A stretch of 46,271 bases of DNA from CAZGZD01 sp964530005. GTDB taxonomy: Bacteria; Patescibacteriota; Microgenomatia; UBA1406; GWC2-37-13. A program made the translations under genes and the position numbers. How positions within the stretch are numbered: position 1 is the stretch's first letter; each line of letters opens with the position of its first letter. The notes beneath the pieces were generated by a model, which ran no database searches, was not told where the DNA came from, and saw nothing but the letters and a program-made list of their open reading frames with translations. Of the stretch, positions 1 to 6,016 are shown piece by piece. The DNA lies in NCBI GenBank assembly GCA_964530005.1, contig CAZGZD010000004.1, positions 1 to 46,271 on the forward strand, in the 5' to 3' direction.

Positions 1-427
1 AGATACAGGATACAGATGCCACGACAACGACATCACGCCGCGTCAGTATATTGGCTGTTGACTGGAGTCTGAGCTTGTCGATAAGCTCATTTATTTCTGC
101 CTCTTTTTCTATATAAGTGTCGCTTGATGGAAGATATGCCTCTGGTTGGTAATAGTCGTAGTAGGAAACAAAGTATGAGATCGCATTCGTAGGGAAGAAG
201 TCGCGCATCTCCTGATACACTTGGCCAGCAAGAGTCTTGTTGTGCGAGATGATGAGTGTAGGAATCTGAAGCTTAGATATAATATTGGCCATTGTGAAGG
301 TCTTTCCAGAGCCTGTCACACCAAGGAGTACTTGATTTTTAAGACCCGCCTCAATACCTTTTGATAGTTTGCTTATTGCCTGAGGCTGGTCGCCGGTTGG
401 AGTAAAATTGGATTGGAGTTTGAACAT
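1..427 (-). CDS. uvrB: UvrB, excinuclease ABC subunit B (N-terminal part, cut by window edge)
   Basis: DNA helicase-like damage-verification subunit of UvrABC nucleotide excision repair, cytoplasmic. Only the first 142 residues lie in the window; the gene runs off the left edge. Visible are the GDQPQAI motif at about residue 12, the Walker A motif GVTGSGKT (residues 36-43), the NKTLAGQVYQE block, and the UvrB hallmark YYDYYQPEAYLPSSDTYIEK with the following Glu-rich segment that leads into the beta-hairpin. The start MFKLQSNFTPTGDQP matches the family. A TATAAT hexamer lies 11 bases upstream of the ATG, so the leader would be only a few bases. Identification is secure; nothing can be said about the C-terminus. 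Confidence 0.96.
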   Translation of the reverse strand, partial: MFKLQSNFTPTGDQPQAISKLSKGIEAGLKNQVLLGVTGSGKTFTMANIISKLQIPTLIISHNKTLAGQVYQEMRDFFPTNAISYFVSYYDYYQPEAYLPSSDTYIEKEAEINELIDKLRLQSTANILTRRDVVVVASVSCI

Positions 428-438
428 TGCAACCTACA

Positions 439-444
439 ATTATA
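439..444 (-). promoter_or_regulatory. Extended -10 promoter for uvrB
   Basis: TATAAT on the minus strand preceded by TGC (TGCTATAAT, an extended -10). It ends 11 bases before the uvrB ATG. The -35 position (462-467) is weak. Read by eye, not tested. Confidence 0.55.
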
Positions 445-493
445 GCAGAGTCGTGGAGGGGAATAAATGAAGAGATTCAATTACTTTATATGT

Positions 494-1123
494 CTACTTC
501 CTTGAAGCTATTTTTCTTATAGCAGCAGCAATCTTGACTCTATTCTCTTTTTCCTTCAATACGTGATAGATACTTGGTGCGATTGAGAGGATGATGATCA
601 GCGCAATTATCGGAAGTAAGTACTTATCGACATCTGGTATCGATTTACCCAAGAAATATCCAGCTGTCGTAAGGCCGACCGACCAAACAAAACCTCCAAT
701 AAGATTGTAAGCTACGAATGTACGGTAGTGCATACTGCCAATTCCCGCGACAATAGGTGCGAATGTACGGATTATGGGCATAAAGCGAGCGAGAATAATA
801 GTTTTCTTTCCGTGTTCTTCATAGAATTTCTCAGCCCGCATTAGATTATCTTTGTGAAAAAAGAAAGAATCTTTCTTGTGAAAAAGCCTTTTTCCGAACT
901 TGTGTCCGAAAAAGTAGCCGACAGAATCTCCAGCTACAGCAGCTATAAAGCACCCGATGGCAAGCGGCAGTATGCCAAATATGCTTTGCGAGGCTAAGAA
1001 TCCGGCTGTGAATAGCAAACTGTCCCCAGGTAGGAAGAATCCAAAAAAAAGCCCAGACTCTGCGAACACTATAAGGAAAATTCCTAAATAGCCAATTGTC
1101 GGAAGGATTGTATCAAGATGCAT
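494..1123 (-). CDS. DedA/VTT-family integral membrane protein
   Basis: A 209-residue DedA (SNARE-associated/VTT domain) protein, a family linked to lipid carrier or phospholipid recycling across the inner membrane. Visible: a first hydrophobic segment from about residue 5; the re-entrant motif FLPGDSLLFTAGFLA near residue 25; the second conserved loop with ARFMPIIRTFAPIVAG (the F-x-R-x-P-x-x-R signature); and two C-terminal membrane helices with a basic tail. I chose the ATG that gives MHLDTILPTIGYLG. An upstream in-frame ATG at 1153 would add 10 residues, and a longer reading to 1207 would overlap rsmI on the other strand and is unlikely. It is divergent from rsmI with about 32 bases between starts. 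The substrate cannot be told from sequence. Confidence 0.85.
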   Translation of the reverse strand: MHLDTILPTIGYLGIFLIVFAESGLFFGFFLPGDSLLFTAGFLASQSIFGILPLAIGCFIAAVAGDSVGYFFGHKFGKRLFHKKDSFFFHKDNLMRAEKFYEEHGKKTIILARFMPIIRTFAPIVAGIGSMHYRTFVAYNLIGGFVWSVGLTTAGYFLGKSIPDVDKYLLPIIALIIILSIAPSIYHVLKEKENRVKIAAAIRKIASRK

Positions 1124-1142
1124 AATGTTTGGGTTAAAGTAA

Positions 1143-1148
1143 TATAAT
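1143..1148 (+). promoter_or_regulatory. -10 element of rsmI, probable leaderless start
   Basis: TATAAT ends 7 bases before the rsmI ATG (1156), which puts transcription initiation at or next to the start codon. The divergent dedA gene shares the same short spacer, and its opposite strand carries TATTAT-like bases. No clear -35 is seen. Confidence 0.5.
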
Positions 1149-1155
1149 AGCATAT

Positions 1156-1845
1156 ATGCTCTATATTGTGGCAACTCCAATCGGTAATCTCGAAGATGTC
1201 TCCACAAGGCAGGCCCGAATACTTCTTGAGTCAGACATCATACTTGCCGAAGACACGAGATCTGCCCATACTCTTCTGTCATATATGAATAAGACTTTCA
1301 AAGTAGTCAGCAATCCAAAGCAGAAAATCATCTCCTACTACAGAGAAAAAGAGTTTGAGAAGCTACCAGATGTCCTTGACGCGCTTAGCACGGGTCTGAG
1401 TATTGCTCTCATATCCGAGTCAGGAATGCCGCTTGTATCGGATCCAGGATTTCTTCTGGTCAAAGAAGCTATAAAGGCTGGTATTCAGATCACGGCTATT
1501 CCTGGACCATCTGCTGTGATCAACTCTCTTATTTTATCGGGTTTTGAGCCTAAGAACTTTATGTATGTGGGATTTTTGCCCAAAAAGGCCTCCCAACTTA
1601 CAAGTCTCATCACTCGACTCAAAAAAATAAGTGAGATTAGTCCCAGTAGCCTTTTCGTCGCATATGAATCTCCAAATAGGATAAATGCTACCCTTAAAAT
1701 CATGGCTAAGGAATCGCCTGAGGTTGATATGGCTATTTGCCGCGAGATGTCTAAGAAGTTTGAAGAGGTGGTTCGTGGGATGCCAGCCGATCTTTTAAAT
1801 CGCGACTATCGGGGCGAGATCACAATTGTACTGCGTTTTGAGTAG
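1156..1845 (+). CDS. rsmI: RsmI, 16S rRNA 2'-O-ribose C1402 methyltransferase
   Basis: Transfers a methyl group from S-adenosylmethionine to the 2'-OH of C1402 of 16S rRNA (E. coli numbering) in the decoding centre. The 229 residues belong to the tetrapyrrole-methylase fold family. Visible: the N-terminal YIVATPIGNLEDVSTRQ; the ILAEDTRSAHTLL block; ALISESGMPLVSDPG (the family SDAGTPxISDPG motif, here with Ser-Gly-Met in place of Ala-Gly-Thr); AIPGPSAVINSLILSG; and FVGFLPKK-like and CREMSKKFEEV segments. The protein is shorter than E. coli RsmI (286) because the C-terminal domain is missing, as in many reduced genomes. The ATG is preceded by a TATAAT and no Shine-Dalgarno. The following gene starts 43 bases downstream from its own promoter. 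Confidence 0.93.
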   Translation: MLYIVATPIGNLEDVSTRQARILLESDIILAEDTRSAHTLLSYMNKTFKVVSNPKQKIISYYREKEFEKLPDVLDALSTGLSIALISESGMPLVSDPGFLLVKEAIKAGIQITAIPGPSAVINSLILSGFEPKNFMYVGFLPKKASQLTSLITRLKKISEISPSSLFVAYESPNRINATLKIMAKESPEVDMAICREMSKKFEEVVRGMPADLLNRDYRGEITIVLRFE

Positions 1846-1850
1846 GGGAG

Positions 1851-1879
1851 TTGCCTGATCCACTTCAAATTGTTATACT
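1851..1879 (+). promoter_or_regulatory. Promoter of the membrane protein gene at 1889
   Basis: TTGCCT (1851-1856), a 17-base spacer, then TATACT (1874-1879). The start codon lies 9 bases beyond the -10, so a leader of 0-3 bases is predicted. Confidence 0.55.
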
Positions 1880-1888
1880 TAGTATTGT

Positions 1889-2548
1889 ATGGAGAATAAA
1901 GTACAAGAAGCAAAGACCGGAGATATCTACTCGCAGCCGCCAGCTCCTGAAAAAAGAGAGAGAAAGCCAAAGTCAGTGAATGAAAAAATCAAGTATTTTT
2001 TTAGCAAGCATACATGGGAGACTCTTGTGGCTCTTTTGACCTTTGTTCTTGTAATCACAAGTCTTATCAACAACTTTGCCACAATTCGAGATAGAATGGC
2101 TGGTAAAAAAGATACAAAGCCAACTGAGAAAGTGATAATTGAAAAGATTACCCAAATTCCAGTCAAAGAGATTGTAAATGCTACGCCAGTTCCCGCCAAG
2201 GAGGGATGTAAAAAGACAGTCGGTCCAATTGAAATAAAATCTCCGAGTGAGAATGAGCGCGTGACGGACAATCCTGTCTGCTTCATCATTAAGCGCGATA
2301 CAGAGACTTATTGCTCTGTGACGTATTCATTCAGAGTAAATGGAGGAAGCTTTTCTACTCCATCAAGCAATGCGCCCTGTATATCCAATATGAGCAAAGG
2401 AGCTAAGAAATTCGAGCTCAGGATTCAAAGCACAGTGTCAAGCGATCAGGATCAGATTACTCGCAACTTTGACTACCAGGGCGAAAGCGACAACTCAACC
2501 ACTCCAGTTGTCACAGCAACCCCAACACCATCCTCAATACTACCATAA
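1889..2548 (+). CDS. Single-pass membrane protein with extracellular Cys-containing domain, unknown function
   Basis: I do not recognise the family. The 219 residues split into a basic, Lys/Glu-rich cytoplasmic head (residues 1-45), one membrane segment at about 47-67 (TLVALLTFVLVITSLI), a Lys/Pro-rich linker, a likely beta-rich outer domain of about 85 residues with four cysteines (able to form two disulfides), and a Thr/Ser/Pro-rich tail. The SPSENERVTDNP stretch resembles the first strand of Ig-like or fibronectin-like surface domains, a weak hint only. No lipobox and no signal-peptidase site, so it is probably a type II anchored surface protein. Promoter TTGCCT/TATACT lies just upstream. 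The gene ends 9 bases from the convergent gene at 2558. Confidence 0.75.
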   Translation: MENKVQEAKTGDIYSQPPAPEKRERKPKSVNEKIKYFFSKHTWETLVALLTFVLVITSLINNFATIRDRMAGKKDTKPTEKVIIEKITQIPVKEIVNATPVPAKEGCKKTVGPIEIKSPSENERVTDNPVCFIIKRDTETYCSVTYSFRVNGGSFSTPSSNAPCISNMSKGAKKFELRIQSTVSSDQDQITRNFDYQGESDNSTTPVVTATPTPSSILP

Positions 2549-2557
2549 ATGCACCCC

Positions 2558-3172
2558 CTACCTCTTTCTTTGATAGCAAAGTTCGTGTCTTCTTTGAATT
2601 TGGTACCTCTTTCTCCACTCAAGATCTTCATCTTTGTATTTCCCTTGTAGTCGTGTAAGCCTATAAAGTAGTTTCTGTCTGTAAGAGCTTAGCTGTGTAA
2701 AGTCTTTTGGCTCCTTTTTTTCAACATCACCAAAATATCTAAATACCCGTGCGTCGCTTGTTTTTAAGAAGTTGTCGCTTATTGCTGTGCCATAGGGTAC
2801 GATAAGTCTTGCTCCTGGTTCAACCCGATCTGCAATTATAAGATCTACACCTCGTGGTACGATGAGCGTAGACCCGCTTTGTACCATTCCTATTCTACAT
2901 TCTGATATCTGAGGTAAAAGTACAGCACCTCTTACTGCATCTAAATCAAGCTGTATCCATGATTCTCTTAAGAAACCCTGCAGCTCAGAAGCTTTATAGT
3001 CATGAATATTTATTTTGTCTACATACAATGGGTGTGGCTTTCGAACAGTCACGGGACTACTTGCAAGTTCTGCCACAAATCTTACATCCTCAAATACAAC
3101 TGGTGCAAGTTTCGTACCTTTTACTTCAAAAACAAAACCTAATGTAGGCCGGCGGTCTGATCTTTCTGGCAT
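2558..3172 (-). CDS. Conserved-looking hypothetical protein, unknown function
   Basis: 204 residues with no membrane segment or signal peptide, and I recognise no family. The N-terminal two thirds alternate short hydrophobic strands with polar turns (for example GSTLIVPRGVDLIIADRV followed by GARLIVPYGTAI, two similar strand-turn units suggesting a beta fold). The C-terminal 55 residues are highly charged and helical (RQKLLYRLTRLQGKYKDEDL), ending in a basic tail. The ATG is supported by an extended -10 (TGGTATAAT, 3178-3183) only 5 bases upstream, so the mRNA is probably leaderless. It converges on the gene ending at 2548 and lies downstream of the pgl-like gene, which is separated by 36 bases. 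Confidence 0.7.
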   Translation of the reverse strand: MPERSDRRPTLGFVFEVKGTKLAPVVFEDVRFVAELASSPVTVRKPHPLYVDKINIHDYKASELQGFLRESWIQLDLDAVRGAVLLPQISECRIGMVQSGSTLIVPRGVDLIIADRVEPGARLIVPYGTAISDNFLKTSDARVFRYFGDVEKKEPKDFTQLSSYRQKLLYRLTRLQGKYKDEDLEWRKRYQIQRRHELCYQRKR

Positions 3173-3177
3173 AGTAA

Positions 3178-3183
3178 ATTATA
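3178..3183 (-). promoter_or_regulatory. Extended -10 promoter of the gene at 2558-3172
   Basis: TATAAT on the minus strand preceded by TGG, 5 bases from the start codon. Initiation is expected on or beside the ATG. Confidence 0.5.
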
Positions 3184-3208
3184 CCAAACTAAGCCGATAG
3201 TATGGAGT

Positions 3209-3925
3209 CTAAAGCTTTATGTCAGTGAAGAGGGAGAGGTTTTTGATCGAATTGAGGACAAGGGCGGGCGTCTCATTCAGACTCCCCTGCTCGCTTATTA
3301 CTCTGACCAGTGCTCCCCGCTTACTCTCGCCTGCCGCATAAACGATGGCGGAATCAATCTCATCCCGCATGAATGGAATTGTGACAGTCGCACGTTTAGG
3401 ATATTCATTTTTTCCTTCTGCGTTGTATCCGACTATCCATCTGTCTGTATCTACGAACAGATTATCAAAGGTATTCTTATCCTCAGGATATGGCATGATA
3501 CCGGCTGTGTGGCCATCTGGGCCTATTCCACATGTGGCAATGACTACGCCCTCTGGATTTTCTGCTCGCCAATTTTTCAGTGAGGAATCAAAGCGATCTG
3601 AATACTCATCCAGAGTCTCTTCTCCTTGAACGTCCGTCTCGATAAACTTAACGCTTAGTGTAAGGCATACTCCGTAGAAATCAGTGTCAAGAAGTTGAGA
3701 AAAATTATTCACACTCTCGTCAGTTGAGTAGCGCTCATCGAGCATAGCAATCGTGATGTGGCTGCCCAAGAACTTGATATTTATCTCGTCTAGCAGCTCA
3801 AATGCCGACCCGCCGGATAGAAGTAAAAGGATTGATCTATCTTTATTATCCTCAAGAAGCTGAGTAAGATGAGCTCCTGCGGCAATAATCGCCTGCTCTG
3901 ATGTTGGAGAATAAATGACGTTCAT
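3209..3925 (-). CDS. pgl: 6-phosphogluconolactonase-like sugar-phosphate isomerase/lactonase
   Basis: Member of the SugarP_isomerase family (6-phosphogluconolactonase / glucosamine-6-phosphate isomerase fold), 238 residues, cytoplasmic. Motifs in order: LLLLSGGSAFELLDEI (phosphate-binding loop, residues 33-48), AMLDERYSTDESVNNFSQ (the DERxVxxxxxxSN block), and IATCGIGPDGHTAGIMP (GxGxDGHxAxxxP), all in the usual order. These fit hydrolysis of 6-phosphogluconolactone in the pentose phosphate pathway. NagB-type deaminase activity is less likely because the NagB-specific catalytic segment is not apparent. No other pentose-phosphate gene is in the window. It follows the DUF805 gene by 9 bases and is probably co-transcribed with it. 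Confidence 0.8.
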   Translation of the reverse strand: MNVIYSPTSEQAIIAAGAHLTQLLEDNKDRSILLLLSGGSAFELLDEINIKFLGSHITIAMLDERYSTDESVNNFSQLLDTDFYGVCLTLSVKFIETDVQGEETLDEYSDRFDSSLKNWRAENPEGVVIATCGIGPDGHTAGIMPYPEDKNTFDNLFVDTDRWIVGYNAEGKNEYPKRATVTIPFMRDEIDSAIVYAAGESKRGALVRVISEQGSLNETPALVLNSIKNLSLFTDIKL

Positions 3926-3934
3926 ATTGAAAAT

Positions 3935-4339
3935 TTACTTAGGTAATTTTAAACCAAGAAGTACTCTCAAGTAATGTCCGTTAGGAGCGCTAATACCATA
4001 TATATTTTTGTATTTTTTACCTGGGGTTAATAAAAGAAGAGGAATGTAGATAAAGAATTGATAAACCACACTCCAACCGCTTGCATTAAAATCATGAAGT
4101 CTTCTAACTACTGCAGAAATGTGAAACGGAATATATATTAAAGTGTAGGTGCTCAAAGTAATAATCGTAATATACGTAATTGACTCAGCTTTTCCTTGTG
4201 GAATTAGAAACCAGCCTACTACAATTATTAATCCAAATAGGCAGTTTAAGGCAAAAGTAGTTCTGTTTATTCTTCCAGAATAAAGCCTTTCGAGATAACT
4301 GAGCTTATTATAGTGAGTTAAAAAATCTGATTGTTTCAT
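3935..4339 (-). CDS. DUF805-family membrane protein
   Basis: 134 residues. The N-terminal LYSGRINRTTFALNCLFG is the DUF805 opening (G-R-I-x-R-x-x-F before the first helix), followed by four hydrophobic segments at about 31-45, 55-72, 92-107 and a weaker one. The VRRLHDFNASGWSVV segment matches the family RRLHDxxxSGWW motif. The function of DUF805 is unknown; members are small integral membrane proteins. It sits upstream of the pgl-like gene (9-base gap) and downstream of tRNA-Glu on the same strand. The long polar tail after the last helix is short here (about 25 residues). Confidence 0.82.
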   Translation of the reverse strand: MKQSDFLTHYNKLSYLERLYSGRINRTTFALNCLFGLIIVVGWFLIPQGKAESITYITIITLSTYTLIYIPFHISAVVRRLHDFNASGWSVVYQFFIYIPLLLLTPGKKYKNIYGISAPNGHYLRVLLGLKLPK

Positions 4340-4384
4340 AGCTAAAAGTTAATAAAAAGCTTAGAATTGTGTGCGCTTCAAGTG

Positions 4385-4456
4385 TGACCCCAACGGGAGT
4401 CGAACCCGTGTTGCAGGGATGAAAACCCTGTGTCCTAACCACTAGACGATAGGGCC
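4385..4456 (-). tRNA. tRNA-Glu (anticodon TTC)
   Basis: 72-base cloverleaf on the minus strand. The acceptor stem pairs GGCCCTA with TGGGGTC (two G-T pairs), discriminator A, the anticodon loop is TTTTCAT between CAGGG and CCCTG (anticodon TTC), and the T-loop contains GGTTCGACTCC. CCA is not encoded, so a CCA-adding enzyme is needed. Confidence 0.95.
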
Positions 4457-4463
4457 AGTCTAA

Positions 4464-4480
4464 TAGTCATTAAATGACTA
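4464..4480. repeat. Perfect 7-bp inverted repeat upstream of tRNA-Glu
   Basis: TAGTCAT, a 3-base centre, then ATGACTA. It lies between the tRNA-Glu 5' end and a TGCTAAAAT-like -10 on the same strand. It could be an operator or a small hairpin in the tRNA leader. There is no T-run, so it does not look like a terminator. Confidence 0.4.
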
Positions 4481-4508
4481 AAGTCTATTTTAGCAAATAA
4501 GAAGAGCT

Positions 4509-5159
4509 TTATTTGAGCTTTTTCTGAAAGTGTTGAAGTATGTCGCGGGCAATTTCGCGTCCTCCGAGTCCGAATGCGAGTCCGCCGGCAAGTGCGAGCA
4601 TACTCACAATACCTGTGAAGAGTATGACAATAAGCTGCTGAGCTACGCCGAGCTGATTAAGGACGATAAGGATTGTGAAAAATATGATTACTCCTTTGGA
4701 AAACAGCGACAGCGTATTGGCCGACTTGGACCCCATTGACTTCACGCTTTGGCGCACCAGATCAGCAGCAAGGTTGGCCGATACTATACCGACAAATGCG
4801 ATGATGACCGCTATGATGACATTGGGAAGGTAGAACAGGAAGCTATTGAGTACCACAGTAGCCTTGGATAGTCCCCATACTTCAAGTGTTGGGATAAGGA
4901 AAAGCACGACCAGTGTCCAGCGTAGTATTTCAGCCAGTACCTCTTCCCACAGCTTCACCTCAGATGGAGACATCACATTCGCTCGCTCAAATGCCCGCTC
5001 GAACTTGAAGAATGTGAAAAGCGTGATAAGAAGTCTTTTGAGTAGACCTGCAATAAAGAATCCAACAATCAGAATAAGTAGACCGCCGAAAAAGCCAGGG
5101 AAAAAATCCACAAGTCTTCCCCAGAATGTGCCAAATACCTGGTTTACTGCTTCAATCAT
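4509..5159 (-). CDS. MscS-like / CmpX-type membrane protein with conserved TM helix repeats
   Basis: 216 residues related to the 'conserved TM helix' proteins found next to or within small-conductance mechanosensitive channels. Visible are an N-terminal amphipathic segment, a helix at about 19-40 (GFFGGLLILIVGFFIAGLL), two central helices (about 75-90 and 105-130), one at about 155-170, and a Gly/Ala-rich last helix (GIVSMLALAGGLAFGLGGREIARDIL) that resembles the pore helix TM3 of MscS with its G/A packing. The beta and C-terminal vestibule domains of true MscS are absent. The start overlaps the yraN stop (ATGA). A role in osmotic adaptation is an inference from the family. Confidence 0.75.
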   Translation of the reverse strand: MIEAVNQVFGTFWGRLVDFFPGFFGGLLILIVGFFIAGLLKRLLITLFTFFKFERAFERANVMSPSEVKLWEEVLAEILRWTLVVLFLIPTLEVWGLSKATVVLNSFLFYLPNVIIAVIIAFVGIVSANLAADLVRQSVKSMGSKSANTLSLFSKGVIIFFTILIVLNQLGVAQQLIVILFTGIVSMLALAGGLAFGLGGREIARDILQHFQKKLK

Positions 5160-5506
5160 ATCTCAACTCCTTCAAAATAATCGAGTGTGCCAAGGTCAAG
5201 TCTGACCGAGATCACATCGATAGACAGTATAAGCCCCTGATTTTTATTTTGCAAGAGGTATATGTGAGCCGCTTTTTTGAGATGCTCTACTTTGCGCCGA
5301 TTAACTGCCTCGTATGGCTGTCCTTTGATGTCTGACGTACGAGCCTTAACCTCGACAAAGTGGAGCTTGTTCCCCTTTTGGGCTATGATGTCGATCTCGC
5401 CGACTTTAGTCCGGAAATTGCGCGTCACGATAGTGAATCCTTGTTCTTGTAGATACTTGGTAGCTATGTCTTCCCCAGACGATCCAGTCTGGATTTTGGA
5501 GGTCAT
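5156..5506 (-). CDS. yraN: YraN/UPF0102 endonuclease-fold protein
   Basis: 116 residues, the usual YraN length. The protein shows GSSGEDIATKYLQEQGF, then NFRTKVGEIDIIAQKGNKLHFVEVKAR, which carries the GE(I/L)D...(E/Q)xK residues of a PD-(D/E)xK nuclease core. The exact role is unsettled; the fold suggests Holliday-junction or other nucleic-acid processing. It sits between rplS (ATGA overlap with the rplS stop) and the MscS-like gene (ATGA overlap), so these three are one transcription unit. Proximity of yraN to rplS is common in bacteria, although there they are usually separated by rnhB. The stop codon is TGA, useful evidence for the standard code. Confidence 0.9.
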   Translation of the reverse strand: MTSKIQTGSSGEDIATKYLQEQGFTIVTRNFRTKVGEIDIIAQKGNKLHFVEVKARTSDIKGQPYEAVNRRKVEHLKKAAHIYLLQNKNQGLILSIDVISVRLDLGTLDYFEGVEI

Positions 5507-5916
5507 TTTTTCTTCTTTTTGGAAGCAGCTTTAGGAGCGGCCTTTTTCTTAGCTTTAGTAGCGGTCGCGGTCGAATGAGCTGCAGACTTGGAATGATATA
5601 GCTTGCGTCGCAACTTCTTGGGAGAGAGGTCTCGAATGAAATTGAGTCTTGCTTTGCGATAAGTACTCTTCTGGTCGAGTGTGATTGTAGCAATATTGGG
5701 AGATGCCAGTGGAAGAATTCGCTCGACACCTATTCCAGCACGACTCATATGGCGCACTGTGATCATCCGAGTCGTCGCGGAGGCACCTCGAATCTTCATC
5801 ACGATACCTTTGAATATCTGTTGCCTAGTCTTGTCGCCTTCCTTGATCTTGTAGCTGACGCTTATGGTGTCTCCGACACCGAATGAGTTGTCTTGGAATG
5901 AAAATGTGTTGGCCAT
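5503..5916 (-). CDS. rplS: Ribosomal protein L19 with basic C-terminal extension
   Basis: Large-subunit protein at the subunit interface. The core shows DTISVSYKIKEGDKTRQQIF, then GIVMKIRGASATTRMITVR and GVERILPLASPNIATI, all L19 landmarks. It has 137 residues against about 115 normally. The extra length is a C-terminal Ala/Lys tail (positions about 108-137) of low complexity. It precedes yraN with an ATGA overlap. The promoter is an extended -10 (TGCTATAAT, 5983-5988) about 65 bases upstream, leaving an AT-rich leader with no evident Shine-Dalgarno. Confidence 0.95.
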   Translation of the reverse strand: MANTFSFQDNSFGVGDTISVSYKIKEGDKTRQQIFKGIVMKIRGASATTRMITVRHMSRAGIGVERILPLASPNIATITLDQKSTYRKARLNFIRDLSPKKLRRKLYHSKSAAHSTATATKAKKKAAPKAASKKKKK

Positions 5917-5982
5917 GAGTTAAATTTAAAATGAAAAATAAAAAACTAAAATGACATATTAAAGTTCAAAATTAGAAATTCT

Positions 5983-5988
5983 ATTATA
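5983..5988 (-). promoter_or_regulatory. Extended -10 promoter of rplS-yraN operon
   Basis: TATAAT preceded by TGC on the minus strand. Initiation near 5976 gives a roughly 60-base A/T-rich leader. I see no stable hairpin in that leader. Confidence 0.55.
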
Positions 5989-6016
5989 GCACAAAAAAGC
6001 ATTTCTTATTCGCACT

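Noticed and set aside
1124..1207. Extended N-terminus of the DedA protein
   Set aside because: It would overlap the first 50 bases of rsmI on the other strand. DedA proteins start near the helix, and the internal ATG at 1123 fits.
5406..5729. 107-residue frame opposite and within rplS/yraN
   Set aside because: It lies in another frame of rplS and yraN, both of which have strong family matches.
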